Notes: generated by a model not told the origin, from the letters alone. Counted from the stretch's first letter, positions 36,652-46,222 are shown. The stretch is DNA of 64,000 nt from Polaromonas sp. (GCA_028291985.1 JAQGNE010000053.1:1-64000); one strand, 5' to 3'. A program made the numbers and translations.

Positions 36652-36656
36652 GTGCG

Positions 36657-36740
36657 GTCTAACGCAAAAATGACCGGACCACCAACATGAGCGGCGGAGC
36701 CGCCTCCTGTTGTGGGTCCGCGTCGATTGACATGTTAGGC
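36657..36740 (-). other. Integron attC recombination site (84 bp)
   Basis: Read on the minus strand it begins GCCTAAC (36740-36734), fitting RYYYAAC, and ends GTTAGAC (36663-36657), fitting GTTRRRY. Inside are complementary arms CGGACCCACAACA and TGTTGGTGGTCCG with one offset base, and an inner GGCGG-CTCC-GCCGC hairpin. This is the folded shape recognised by integron integrases. It starts one base after the stop codon of the first cassette gene. Confidence 0.85.
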
Positions 36741-36741
36741 A

Positions 36742-37206
36742 TTACGACCCAGGGCCAGCAGCCGATTGGCCGATAGCGAACAACGCTGGTCCATTCGTAA
36801 AGAGAACCTCAACAGCCTTCTTCGCCGTCTCTGAACTGACTTCTTTTATGCCGCCCTTGAGGAGGTTTCTGAACTTCTCAGAGATACTGACATGGGGCTC
36901 AAGCGCGGAAGGCGTATGACCGAGAAGTGCAAGGCTCTTGCTGGTGAGCCGGACGTGCAAGAACGTAGTGCCGTCAAGATAGTGCTCAGCGTACTCAATG
37001 AACCCCTCCTTCCGGAGAAACTCGATCGTGTGAACGACGGGCTCGATGCATTGAAATGATTCATCGTAGGTCGCGTCCGGTGGAAGCGTGTCCGTTGCTA
37101 TCTTGGACGCGCTGAGCTCGATAGGAACAGGGAAGGCTTGGTACAGTTTGTCAAGGACAAGGAGCGTGGCCTTGTTGAAGCAGTCGATGTTCTGAGGAAC
37201 AGGCAT
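36742..37206 (-). CDS. Hypothetical protein in an integron gene cassette
   Basis: A 154-residue soluble protein (MPVPQNIDCFNKATLLVLDK ... AIGQSAAGPGS). A middle part (IEFLRKEGFIEYAEHYLDGT, LTSKSLALLGHTPSALEPH) looks like a small winged-helix or effector fold, and the C-terminal ETAKKAVEVLFTNGP is helical; no family is recognised. ATG at 37206. Upstream, GTTAGGC (minus strand, 37229-37223) is a cassette boundary 17 bp before the start, and the stop is followed one base later by attC, so the gene occupies a complete cassette of about 566 bp. Composition is lower in GC than the flanking core genes by eye. Confidence 0.72.
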   Translation of the reverse strand: MPVPQNIDCFNKATLLVLDKLYQAFPVPIELSASKIATDTLPPDATYDESFQCIEPVVHTIEFLRKEGFIEYAEHYLDGTTFLHVRLTSKSLALLGHTPSALEPHVSISEKFRNLLKGGIKEVSSETAKKAVEVLFTNGPALFAIGQSAAGPGS

Positions 37207-37551
<345 letters not shown>

Positions 37552-38556
37552 TCAATCCACCTTCGCCCCGGACGCCTTCACCACCTTCTCATACTTTGCC
37601 AACTCGCTCTTCATGAAAGCGCCGAACTCCGCCGGCGCGCTGGCAACTGGTTCCGCCATCAGCGCTGCAAAACGGGTCTTGGCCTCGGGTGAGTTGAGGG
37701 CTGCCACAAAGGCCTGGTTCAGCTTGCCGACTACATCTGCTGGTGTGCCGGCCGGCGCCACCAGGCCCCACCAGGTGTCGATCTCAAAACCTTTCAGCGT
37801 TTCGGCCACCGCAGGTACCTCAGGCAGCATGGCGCTGCGCTGCGCAGTAGTCACTGCCAGTGCTTTGAGCTTTCCGGCCTTGATGTTGGCCGATGCAGTA
37901 GCAAGGTTGTCGAAGTTGAAATCAACTTGCCCACTTAGCAGCGCCAGCTGTGCCGGATTGCCGCCGTTGTATGGAATATGCAGGGCAAAAATGCCGGCTT
38001 GGGCTTTAAACATTTCGCCCGCCAAGTGGCCGGCGCTGCCGTTGCCGCCGCTGGCGTAGTTCAGCTTGGCGGGGTTGGCTTTGGCGTACTGGATCAGGTC
38101 AGCCAGCGTGTTGATATTCAGCCGTCTTGCTGTGTCGGCATTGATGACCAGCACATTGGGCACCCGCAGCATCTGGGTAATGGGCGCAAAGTCGGTGGCC
38201 GCGTTGTACGGCATCTTGCTGTACAGCCAGGGGTTGATGGCATGTGTGGCAACGGCCGCAATGCCGATGGTGGTGCCGTCAGGCGCTGCCTTGGCGATCG
38301 CGTCCACACCGATGTTGCCACCGCCGCCTGGCTTGTTCTCGATGATGACGGTGCCTAGCGTGTCCTTGACCCGTTCGGCCATCAGGCGGGCGGTCACGTC
38401 GATCGGGCCACCAGGCGCATACGGGACGATGATGCGCAACACCTTGGGCTGGGCGCTTGCGGGAAGACTGGTGATAGCTGACAAACCCAGCGCAGCCAGG
38501 CAAACCAGTGACAGGCGGCGTGCGGCCTGGAAGGGACGTTGATGTAAATTGTTCAT
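37552..38556 (-). CDS. Bug-family (TctC) tripartite tricarboxylate receptor protein
   Basis: A 334-residue periplasmic receptor. ATG at 38556 (MNNLHQRPF) precedes a twin-arginine-like AARRLSLVCLAALGL signal ending near ASAQ. Family motifs IIVPYAPGGPIDVTARLMAE, IIENKPGGGGNIGVDAIAKA, HIPYNGGNPAQLALLSGQVD and VPAVAETLKGFEIDTWWGL are intact. It stands alone, without TctAB genes, and its ligand is unknown. It is distinct from the Bug receptor at 4.3-5.3 kb. Confidence 0.9.
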   Translation of the reverse strand: MNNLHQRPFQAARRLSLVCLAALGLSAITSLPASAQPKVLRIIVPYAPGGPIDVTARLMAERVKDTLGTVIIENKPGGGGNIGVDAIAKAAPDGTTIGIAAVATHAINPWLYSKMPYNAATDFAPITQMLRVPNVLVINADTARRLNINTLADLIQYAKANPAKLNYASGGNGSAGHLAGEMFKAQAGIFALHIPYNGGNPAQLALLSGQVDFNFDNLATASANIKAGKLKALAVTTAQRSAMLPEVPAVAETLKGFEIDTWWGLVAPAGTPADVVGKLNQAFVAALNSPEAKTRFAALMAEPVASAPAEFGAFMKSELAKYEKVVKASGAKVD

Positions 38557-38708
38557 GCCTTGATTGTTGCAAACACGGCGCCTGCTAGTGCCTATGGATT
38601 TCACTAGATGGGCAATGCCCTGACAGTGACGACCAGACAGGAGCCTGGAGCCGCGGCCAACGGCGCGCCATTCGATGAATGGCGCCGCACCCGGCGCCGA
38701 CTCAACCG

Positions 38709-39749
38709 TCAGACGATTGCGGCAGCCTTGTCCTTTTCAGTCACAAACGAATCGGCGAAAAATTCATCTTCGGGCAGGCCGGCTGCGGTGTAAGCGGCCT
38801 GTGCAGAGTCCACCACAATCGGTGCGCCACACGCATACACCTGATGGCCGGACAGGTCAGCAAAATCCTGCAGTACCGCCTGGTGGACAAACCCGGTTCG
38901 GCCACTCCAGCCGTCTTCGGGCAGCGCGTCAGATACCACCGGCACATAGCTCAGGTTGGGCATCTCGGTCAGCTTGGCGGTAATCCAGTCATGCTGGTAC
39001 AGGTCGGCCGGCCGGCGTCCACCCCAGTACAGCACCGCTGGCCGTGTGATGCGTTTGAACTGCAGGTGCTCAATGATCGCCTTGATCGGCGCAAAGCCGG
39101 TACCCGACGCCAGCAAAATCATCGGTTTGGTGCTGTCTTCGCGCAGGTAAAAACTGCCGAACGGCCCCTCGATGCGCAGGATTTCTTTTTCCTTCATCGC
39201 ACTGAACACGTGGTCAGTGAACTTGCCGCCCGGCATATGGCGAATGTGCAGCTCGACCCCGGGCGTCTCGGCCTGGGTATGCGGTGCATTGCCCATCGAA
39301 TAAGCCCTGCGGTCGCCATCGCGCAGTAAAAATTCAACATACTGGCCGGCGTGGTATTTGAAGATGTCGCTGGCCGGCAGCTGCAGCCGCACCAGCATCA
39401 CATCATGCGAGGCCTTGGCCAATGCGTTCACACGCACCGGCATTTTTTTGACTGGAAAAGCGCTCTCGTCGGTAACCTGGCGTGACTCGATCACCACATC
39501 AGTTTGTGCCACACCGCAGCAGGTCAGGATAAAACCCTGCTCGGCTTCTTGCGGTGACAGCGCCTTGGCCTGATGCGGTCCATGCACGACCGTGCCGGAA
39601 ATCTTTTTGCACTTGCAGGAGCCGCAGGCGCCATCCTTGCAACCGTACGGCAGGCCAATGCCCTGGCGAATCGCTGCTGCGAGCAGGGCTTCTTCTGCGT
39701 TGGCGGTAAAGGCCCGGCCGCTGGGCTGCACGGTGATGTTGAAACTCAT
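38709..39749 (-). CDS. 2Fe-2S ferredoxin-NAD(P)H reductase (CDP-deoxyhexulose reductase-like)
   Basis: A 346-residue flavoprotein: N-terminal plant-type [2Fe-2S] ferredoxin domain with Cys37, Cys42 and Cys45 in YGCKDGACGSCKCKK plus a cysteine in FILTCCGV, then an FAD domain (RAYSMGNAP) and an NAD(P)H domain (ILLASGTGFAPIKAI, VYACGAP). Proteins of this shape are often named CDP-6-deoxy-delta-3,4-glucoseen reductase, but no sugar genes are nearby, so it more likely serves as an electron donor to an oxygenase or other redox partner. The ATG at 39749 (MSFNITVQPSG) is the ferredoxin-domain start; the longer reading is rejected. Confidence 0.9.
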   Translation of the reverse strand: MSFNITVQPSGRAFTANAEEALLAAAIRQGIGLPYGCKDGACGSCKCKKISGTVVHGPHQAKALSPQEAEQGFILTCCGVAQTDVVIESRQVTDESAFPVKKMPVRVNALAKASHDVMLVRLQLPASDIFKYHAGQYVEFLLRDGDRRAYSMGNAPHTQAETPGVELHIRHMPGGKFTDHVFSAMKEKEILRIEGPFGSFYLREDSTKPMILLASGTGFAPIKAIIEHLQFKRITRPAVLYWGGRRPADLYQHDWITAKLTEMPNLSYVPVVSDALPEDGWSGRTGFVHQAVLQDFADLSGHQVYACGAPIVVDSAQAAYTAAGLPEDEFFADSFVTEKDKAAAIV

Positions 39750-39771
39750 AATCGGTATCCTTGCGCTGTCT

Positions 39772-40752
39772 GTGTTGATAAGCCGTACCGCCCGCGCGGT
39801 TCCCAGCCCATCCTCAATTTTGCCTGCTTCTTCAAACCCTCTGGGCGCACTGCCCGCACGCTTTCGGCGTACCCGCGTACTGATCATCGGTTGCGGCGAT
39901 GTCGGGTTGCGGGCAGCGCGCCTTCTGCCGCAAGGCGTCAGCCGGTTGGCGTTGACCTCATCACCTGATCGAATCACCGAACTGCGCAGTCACGGCATCA
40001 CGCCGCTGCTCGGCAACCTGGATGATGCAGCCAGCCTGCGCCGGCTTGCCGGTGTGGCCACGCGCTTGTTGCATCTGGCTCCACCACCCGGCAATGACCC
40101 CCAGGGCCGTGGCGATCCGCGCACCCGCAACCTGCTGCGAGCTTTGGCACGGGGAAACGCACCGCTGTCACTGGTGTATGGGTCAACCAGCGGTGTTTAC
40201 GGTGACTGCAGCGGAACCCATGTTGCTGAAACGCGTGCCGTCAACCCGACAACGCCGCGCGCCTGGAGGCGGGTGGATGCCGAGGCGCAGGTGCGGTATT
40301 GGGGGCGGATCACAGGAGTGGCAACGCATATCCTGCGCATCCCTGGCATTTATGCACCCGACCGTGAAGGCGGCACGCCCAAAGCGCGTTTGCTCAAGGG
40401 CACACCGGTGCTGGATGCGCTTGATGATGTGTATACCAATCACATTCATGCAAGTGACCTGGCAAGGGCTTGCCTGGCGGCAATGTGGCGCGGCAGGCCG
40501 CAGCGCATCAGCCATGCCAGTGACGACAGCGATCTGAAAATGGGCGACTACGTTGACCTTGCCGCCGCTATTTACGGTTTGCCCAAGCCGCCCCGGCTGG
40601 CCCGCCAGCAGGCTGAGCGGGAGTTGCCTGCGATGCAGATGAGCTTCATGTCTGAATCCCGTCGTCTCGATAACCACAGGCTTAAGAACGAACTGGGCCT
40701 GCGGCTGAAATACCCGACAGTGAAAGAAGGGCTGGCTGCGCCTGGTCAATAG
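39772..40752 (+). CDS. NAD(P)-dependent epimerase/dehydratase-like (YeeZ-type) protein
   Basis: About 326 residues with an N-terminal Rossmann fold, RTRVLIIGCGDVGLRAARLL, then LVYGSTSGVYGDCSG and a C-terminal part (TNHIHASDLARACLAAMWRG) typical of atypical extended SDRs of the YeeZ/'SDR family oxidoreductase' group. The usual YxxxK pair is not obvious, so catalysis is uncertain. Start is unsure: GTG 39772 is given because an ATG at 39736 would overlap the divergent reductase gene by 14 bases; neither has a clear ribosome site. Confidence 0.78.
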   Translation: MLISRTARAVPSPSSILPASSNPLGALPARFRRTRVLIIGCGDVGLRAARLLPQGVSRLALTSSPDRITELRSHGITPLLGNLDDAASLRRLAGVATRLLHLAPPPGNDPQGRGDPRTRNLLRALARGNAPLSLVYGSTSGVYGDCSGTHVAETRAVNPTTPRAWRRVDAEAQVRYWGRITGVATHILRIPGIYAPDREGGTPKARLLKGTPVLDALDDVYTNHIHASDLARACLAAMWRGRPQRISHASDDSDLKMGDYVDLAAAIYGLPKPPRLARQQAERELPAMQMSFMSESRRLDNHRLKNELGLRLKYPTVKEGLAAPGQ

Positions 40753-41118
40753 GCAATGACAAGCTTTGCGTTGTCAGAACTGCAGCGCATTGAAGGGGCA
40801 GGGTTACCTGAGGCCGGGGTGAGCAGCTACGCGAATGTCCCTCGCGTCGACCTAGGGTCGACAGCTCCTCCTTGATTTCGCTACGCTACCCACCCCAGCC
40901 TCTTCTTGAGGCTGGCATGTTGGGCGCAAATCACATAGCCAAACCAATAACGATCGAAGGTGGTCGTAGCACTGTGCGTAGCGCATCAAGGAGGAGGCCG
41001 AAGGCCGGGGGACAGCCGTGTAGCAGAGTGCTGCGGCCAGCTGTGCCCCCGCCCTGAAACGCTCCCGATGACTTCGGTCGGTCTTGTCACCAACTTGAAA
41101 AAGATCAATAGCCAGCGC
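40753..41118. other. Gene-free, strongly structured region
   Basis: 366 bases between convergent genes with no credible ORF. It contains a long imperfect foldback (40810-40902) centred on the palindrome GTCGACCTAGGGTCGAC, a hairpin CCAGCCTC-TTCTT-GAGGCTGG (40895-40915), and a 12-mer CTCCTCCTTGAT at 40865-40876 repeated in inverted order at about 40985-40996. Confidence 0.65.
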
Positions 41119-42096
41119 TCAGCCAGCGCGCCGACCCACCTTGAGCAAGCCAGTCGACAGCGACGTACCGCAAACAATCACTGCGGCGCACAGCAGCATC
41201 CACGGGGTGACGGTCTCGCCCAGAAACACCCAGCCATACAGTGCCGCAAAAACCGGTACGACAAAGGTCACCGACAAGGCGCGCGGCGGGCCGGCGTTTT
41301 CGATAAGCCTGAAGAACACGATATAAGCCACACCGGTGCAGACCACACCGACCACCAGCAGAGCCAGCCATGCCGCACTGCCGGGCATTTGCGATGGCCA
41401 GAAATACACTGCCGGCAATGCCAGGCCCACACTCGCCCCCACCTGACTGCCGGCCGCCGTCACCAGCGGCGGCATGCCCGTCAAATAGCGCTTGGTAAAG
41501 CTGGCTGATATGCCATAGCAGACGCAGGCAAACAGGCAGGCCAGCACAGCCCAGCCCGGTGCCACGCCTGATGCATCTGGCTTGAAGGTGGCCTTGTCCC
41601 AGGCCAGCAGTGCAACGCCGGCAAAACCGATGATGAGGCCTGCGATTCTTGAGGCGCCGGGCTTGTCCTTCAGCCAGAACCATGCGATCAGCGCACCGAA
41701 CATCGGGACCGTCGCATTCAGGATCGCCGACAGCCCTGTGCTGATGGACAGCAGCGCAAAGGCAAAACACGCAAACGGAATGCCCGAATTGAGCATGCCG
41801 ATCAGAAACACCTTGCGCCAGTGCTTGATGAGTACCGGCAACAGGCCACGCAGCCACACCAGCGGCAGCAGGAAAGCGGCCGCAATCGCCACCCGCACGG
41901 CAGCTGTCGGAATAGGTCCGAACTCGACCGTGCTGATGCGGGTGAACAGAAACGAAGAACCCCAGATCGCGGACAACAGCAAAAAGTCCAGTGCCCAGGG
42001 TTGGGGCCTTGCTGCACCCGCACCGTCACTGGCACCGCTGCCAGCTGATGATCTTGAAAGAACCGGTGCCTGCAGCCCGGCTGATTTGACAGTCAA
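41119..42096 (-). CDS. EamA/DMT-family transporter
   Basis: A 325-residue inner-membrane protein with ten hydrophobic segments forming two EamA repeats: LDFLLLSAIWGSSFLFTRIS near the start and ALSVTFVVPVFAALYGWVFL in the second half. Such proteins export amino acids or metabolites. The start is TTG at 42096, overlapping the ogt stop by four bases (TTGA), with GGAG nine bases upstream; no ATG is available near the first membrane segment. It is thus probably translated with ogt. Substrate unknown. Confidence 0.87.
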   Translation of the reverse strand: MTVKSAGLQAPVLSRSSAGSGASDGAGAARPQPWALDFLLLSAIWGSSFLFTRISTVEFGPIPTAAVRVAIAAAFLLPLVWLRGLLPVLIKHWRKVFLIGMLNSGIPFACFAFALLSISTGLSAILNATVPMFGALIAWFWLKDKPGASRIAGLIIGFAGVALLAWDKATFKPDASGVAPGWAVLACLFACVCYGISASFTKRYLTGMPPLVTAAGSQVGASVGLALPAVYFWPSQMPGSAAWLALLVVGVVCTGVAYIVFFRLIENAGPPRALSVTFVVPVFAALYGWVFLGETVTPWMLLCAAVIVCGTSLSTGLLKVGRRAG

Positions 42097-42614
42097 AGCA
42101 AGCTCTCCTGAAAAACGCCTTCCAGCGTCAAAAGCGCGGTTTTTCGATCCAGCCCGCCGGCATAACCGGTGAGCATTCCCTGGCTGCCGATCACCCGATG
42201 GCAGGGCACGATGATGCTGACCGGGTTGCGGCCAATCGCCGCGCCCACTGCACGCACCGCGGCTGGCTTGCCGATCTGGTTGCTAACCGCACCGTAGCTC
42301 AAGGTTTTCCCCAGCGGAATCGCCCGCAGCGCTTCCCATACTGCCTGCTGGAACGGCGTGCCGTAACTCAGGTCCAGCGGCAGATCAAAGGCGAGTCGGC
42401 GGCCGGCAAAGTAGTCCGCAAGTTGCTGGCTGGCTTGCGTCAGCACCGGATGCTCAGGCGCCTGAGCCCAGACCGCCGGGCCGGTCAGCTCTATCGGCAA
42501 ATGCCGCTGGCCCTCAAACCACAGGCCGGCCAACCCTTGGTTGCTGGCAGCTATCGTCACTGGCCCCAGCGGGCTGAGGTAGCGGGTTTGAACCATCGTG
42601 TTGTGAAATTTCAT
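42093..42614 (-). CDS. ogt: Methylated-DNA-[protein]-cysteine S-methyltransferase
   Basis: A 173-residue suicide repair protein removing O6-alkyl groups from guanine. Active-site IIVPCHRVIGSQGMLTGYAGG, helix-turn-helix GKTLSYGAVSNQIGKPAAVRAVG with the arginine finger, and the N-terminal domain are all present. ATG at 42614 (MKFHNTMVQ). It is downstream of the Ada-AlkA fusion gene on the same strand, so the two may be induced together by alkylation damage. Confidence 0.93.
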   Translation of the reverse strand: MKFHNTMVQTRYLSPLGPVTIAASNQGLAGLWFEGQRHLPIELTGPAVWAQAPEHPVLTQASQQLADYFAGRRLAFDLPLDLSYGTPFQQAVWEALRAIPLGKTLSYGAVSNQIGKPAAVRAVGAAIGRNPVSIIVPCHRVIGSQGMLTGYAGGLDRKTALLTLEGVFQESLL

Positions 42615-42644
42615 GGTGTGACCTCGGATGTCAGCGTGCATTTA

Positions 42645-42703
42645 AACGTTTTATGCCTGTAGCCCAGGTAGTGCAAGGGCCATTCGCTATTGAGTTAATA
42701 GCG
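42645..42703 (-). repeat. Dispersed ~60-bp repeat, copy 7
   Basis: Minus-orientation copy in the gap between ogt and the Ada-AlkA gene: TGTAGCCCAGG half, then CGCTAT (42685-42690), loop TGAGTTA, ATAGCG (42698-42703). Being in the likely ogt leader, it would fold in the mRNA. Confidence 0.7.
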
Positions 42704-42848
42704 CATGGCAATGTGCCGCGGGGTGTTTTGAGGTGAGCGGCCATATACCGGTCGCCAATGCAGCCTTCATCCAAGTGCCGACCATGTTGCCGCGGTAGCG
42801 CTTCGCCGTCCAATGACTTTGCTGCGGCTGATTGATTCTTGAATCTCA

Positions 42849-44459
42849 TCAATGCACTCCTTTTGGGTCCGGTAACGGCACCATCGCGCCGCTCCAGGCA
42901 CGGATCACCGCGTAACTTCGCCACGGCTTCCAGGCGCTTGATGCCGCTTCAGCCAGCCGGGCGGGGGTTTTACCGCCCTGCAGCCCCATGGCCTTGTGCA
43001 GTGCTACATCGCCTGCCGGAAAAGCATCTGGCCAGCGCAGGGCGCGCATGGCAATGTACTGGGCTGTCCAGTCACCGATGCCGGGCAGTGATTTAAGTAT
43101 GGCTATGGTTGCATTCACATCCGCCCCGCCATGCAGATGCAGCCGCTTGCCCGCGACGGCTTGGGCAATACCGACGATCGCCACCTGCCGCTGCCGAACA
43201 ATGCCGAGCTGACCCAAGGCGTCACCGCTGGCTGCTGCCAACACGGCGGGCGGCGGAAAAAGCCGCGTCAGTTCGGGCCACGGCGTTGTAAGTGGCTCGC
43301 CCAGCCGGTCGACCATGCGCTGGGCCAGTGTGCGGGCGGCAGCCACAGTGATCTGCTGGCCGAGCACCGCGCGTACCGCCAGCTCATAGCCGTCCAGCGC
43401 GCCCGGCACCCGCAAGCCGTCACCGCCGGGAAAGCTCGTATGCAGCACGCTGTTGATGGCCTCTGGGTCAGCATCCAGGTCATACAGCCCCCGCGCCCGG
43501 CGAATCACCAGCGGCAGCACGCCTGAGAGCGAATCGCTGACCTGCAGCACCAGATGTGAGCGTTCTTCATCAAACCTGGCGCGCAACCATCCTGCATGTA
43601 CGCTGCCGCCGGATTCAATACGAAATGTCCTTGTAGCCCAGGCTGTACCAGCGCCGGTAGCTATATATTCCATAGTATTGATAGACCGTTTGCTGATGAA
43701 GGCCAGCATGGCTGACACGTCGTAGGGCGGCCTGAAGCCCAGGCGAATGGTGGTGCACGAAAGGGTAGCCGCACCGGTTTCCTGTGAATCAGGCTTTGCC
43801 GCAGCCAGGCATCCCTGCCGGCGCATCGTGCTGGGATTGAGGCTGTAGTGCTGCGCAAACGCCGCGTTGAAACGCCGCACACTTTGAAAGCCGCTCATCA
43901 GGGCAACCTGGGTGATGGGCAAAACGGTATCGGCCAGCAGCTGCTTGGCGGTGTGCAGGCGCCGGGTCTGCAGGTACTGCAGCGGGGAGACGCCAAAGTG
44001 CGCTTCAAAAATCCGCCGCACGTGGCGCTCGCTCACGCCCAGACGCGCTGCCAGCTTGGCCATCGCGGTGTCAGTGGAATCAGTGGAACGCGTGATGTCA
44101 GCAATGAAGCCTCTGTTTTCGACAGGCGGCCGCGACCACGCCAGCTCATCCGGCTCGTCAAGCAGGCGCGCCGCCTGGTGCGCCAATATGGACGAAGCAT
44201 CCTGGCTGGACCAGGCCAGCAGATGCGGCGCCAGTTCCGGTCGGCAGCGCAGGCAGGGCCGGAAACCGGCGCACTCGGCCTGTGCGGCATGCCTGAAAAA
44301 TCGGCAGTTCTCACGCTTGGGCGCCCTCACGCTGCACACCGGCCGGCAGTAGATGCCGGTGGATGTGACGCCGGTGAAAAAGCTGCCGTCAAAACGGGCA
44401 TCGCGCGCTTTGAGGGCGCGGTAGCAGTCCTCATCAGCAAGTGGCGTGGTGCGGTTCAT
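42849..44459 (-). CDS. alkA: Ada regulator fused to AlkA 3-methyladenine DNA glycosylase
   Basis: A 536-residue fusion. Residues 1-80 are the Ada N-terminal zinc domain with Cys38, Cys42, Cys69 and Cys72 (same numbering as E. coli Ada), Cys38 being the methylphosphotriester acceptor; 90-200 are an AraC-type DNA-binding domain (ERHVRRIFEAHFGVSPLQYL, ITQVALMSGFQSVRRFNAAF); from about 220 follows AlkA: N-terminal beta domain, helix-hairpin-helix LKSLPGIGDWTAQYIAMRAL and catalytic Asp in PAGDVALHKAMG. It links sensing of methylation to base excision. The Ogt domain of E. coli Ada is missing here and is supplied by the neighbouring ogt. ATG at 44459. A dispersed-repeat copy lies in frame around residues 260-280. 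Confidence 0.93.
   Translation of the reverse strand: MNRTTPLADEDCYRALKARDARFDGSFFTGVTSTGIYCRPVCSVRAPKRENCRFFRHAAQAECAGFRPCLRCRPELAPHLLAWSSQDASSILAHQAARLLDEPDELAWSRPPVENRGFIADITRSTDSTDTAMAKLAARLGVSERHVRRIFEAHFGVSPLQYLQTRRLHTAKQLLADTVLPITQVALMSGFQSVRRFNAAFAQHYSLNPSTMRRQGCLAAAKPDSQETGAATLSCTTIRLGFRPPYDVSAMLAFISKRSINTMEYIATGAGTAWATRTFRIESGGSVHAGWLRARFDEERSHLVLQVSDSLSGVLPLVIRRARGLYDLDADPEAINSVLHTSFPGGDGLRVPGALDGYELAVRAVLGQQITVAAARTLAQRMVDRLGEPLTTPWPELTRLFPPPAVLAAASGDALGQLGIVRQRQVAIVGIAQAVAGKRLHLHGGADVNATIAILKSLPGIGDWTAQYIAMRALRWPDAFPAGDVALHKAMGLQGGKTPARLAEAASSAWKPWRSYAVIRAWSGAMVPLPDPKGVH
43622..43676 (-). repeat. Dispersed ~60-bp repeat, copy inside the Ada-AlkA gene
   Basis: TTGTAGCCCAGG at 43631-43642, spacer, then GTAGCTATATATTCCATAG at 43657-43675. 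In-frame within the AlkA N-terminal domain region (MEYIATGAGTAWATR). Confidence 0.6.
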
Positions 44460-44661
44460 GGGGTGATGGTACGCGTGCAGCGGGATCCGACTGGCCGTTT
44501 CCGGACCTGATGTTGGCGGCCATCTCACAGCTTCATCCGACACGCGTTCAGCGGGTTTGGGGGAGGTTTCTGGCAGGCACCGCCGCCTACAATTGCCGCT
44601 GACCGGACCACAGGTTCGCCTGTTTCAAATGTTCTACCAGCGACAAAGGAAATCCCGAACC

Positions 44662-46047
44662 ATGCAACTTAACGCTTCGATTTTCAAAGCCTACGACATC
44701 CGCGGCGTGGTGCCGACCACCATCAGCGAAGGCGTTGCCGAGGCGCTGGGCCGGGCTTTTGGTGCGCGGGCGCTGGCGGAGGGCGAAAAATCGGTGGCGG
44801 TCGGGCGCGACGGCAGGCTCAGCGGGCCATCCCTGGCGGCGGCGTTGATGCGCGGTCTGGCTGCAGCGGGTGTTGATGTGATCGACGTGGGCATGGTCAC
44901 CACGCCCATGCTGTACTTTGCAGCCAACACGCTCACCACCTCCGGCATCCAGGTCACCGGCAGCCACAATCCGAAAGACTACAACGGCTTCAAGATGGTG
45001 CTGGCCGGACGCGCGATCTACGGCGACGAAATTCAAACCCTGCGCGAGCTGATGCAGACCGATGGCGCCGCGCTGGCCAGCAAGCCCGGCAAGATCACTG
45101 AAGTCAATGTCGAAAAAGACTACCGCGAACGCATCGTCTCCGGCATCAAGCTGGAGCGGCCGATGAAGATCGTCATCGATTCCGGTAACGGCATTGCGGG
45201 CGCGTCGGCCCCGGATATCTTCAGGGCGCTGGGTTGTGAAGTGACCGAGCTGTTCAGCGAGGTGGATGGCAACTTTCCCAATCACCATCCCGACCCGAGC
45301 AAGCCAGAAAACCTGAAGGATCTGATCGCTGCCCTGCAAACCGGCGATGCTGAACTGGGCCTCGCCTTTGACGGCGACGGCGACCGCCTGGGCATCGTCA
45401 CCAAGGACGGCACCAATATCTATCCGGACCGCCAGATGATGCTGTTTGCCCGCGATGTGCTGTCGCGTGTGCCGGGCGGCACGATCCTGTTTGACGTGAA
45501 ATGCTCGCAGCGCCTGGCGCCCGAGATTGAAGCCGCCGGCGGCGTGGCGATGATGTTCAAGACCGGGCATTCGCTGATCAAGGCCCGGATGAAGGAAGTG
45601 AACTCCCCGCTGGGTGGCGAGATGAGCGGCCATATCTTCTTCAAGGAGCGCTGGTACGGCTTTGACGACGGCACCTATGCGGGTGCGCGGCTGCTGGAGA
45701 TTCTGAGCCGCGTGCCCGACGCCGGCATTGTGCTCAATGCACTGCCCACCAGCTTCAGCACGCCTGAGCTGAATGTGGCTTGCAAGGAAGGGGAACCACA
45801 TACGGTCGTCGAGCAGCTGATCAAGACTGCCGCATTTGCCCCGCCCGCGGCGATTTCCACGATTGATGGCGTACGGGTGGACTGGCCCGACGGCTTTGGT
45901 CTGATTCGCGCGTCCAACACCACGCCGGTGCTGGTGCTGCGTTTCGAAGGCCATACCGAAGATGCCTTGCGCCGGATTGAGGCCGACATGCTGGCCTTGC
46001 TGCGCAGCGTCAAGCCGGATGCGAGTTTTGCGGCCAGCGCGCATTGA
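44662..46047 (+). CDS. Phosphomannomutase/phosphoglucomutase
   Basis: A 461-residue alpha-D-phosphohexomutase (ManB/AlgC type) interconverting hexose 6- and 1-phosphates for LPS or exopolysaccharide sugars. FKAYDIRGVVP at the start, phosphoserine loop TGSHNPKDYNGFKM, metal loop FDGDGDRLG, sugar loop GGEMSGHIFF and phosphate loop RASNTTPVLVLRFE are intact. ATG at 44662 (MQLNASIFKAY) with AAAGGA upstream; reading further upstream is unsupported. It precedes waaC and waaA, fitting a surface-glycan role. Confidence 0.94.
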   Translation: MQLNASIFKAYDIRGVVPTTISEGVAEALGRAFGARALAEGEKSVAVGRDGRLSGPSLAAALMRGLAAAGVDVIDVGMVTTPMLYFAANTLTTSGIQVTGSHNPKDYNGFKMVLAGRAIYGDEIQTLRELMQTDGAALASKPGKITEVNVEKDYRERIVSGIKLERPMKIVIDSGNGIAGASAPDIFRALGCEVTELFSEVDGNFPNHHPDPSKPENLKDLIAALQTGDAELGLAFDGDGDRLGIVTKDGTNIYPDRQMMLFARDVLSRVPGGTILFDVKCSQRLAPEIEAAGGVAMMFKTGHSLIKARMKEVNSPLGGEMSGHIFFKERWYGFDDGTYAGARLLEILSRVPDAGIVLNALPTSFSTPELNVACKEGEPHTVVEQLIKTAAFAPPAAISTIDGVRVDWPDGFGLIRASNTTPVLVLRFEGHTEDALRRIEADMLALLRSVKPDASFAASAH

Positions 46048-46222
46048 CGCCGGGATTTGTGCAGACTCGGGGTACGACTTTGCAACGCTGCAGTGAACAC
46101 CCCGGCGTGAAGGCCTTGACGGGGCTGCTGGCGGCCTGTGCTGCGTGGCAGGTCTCAACGCGTTATGCATTGCCGCGTGCCTGTCGTCCAGAGCCTGTCT
46201 CCAGCATGCAACCGGGCTGCTC

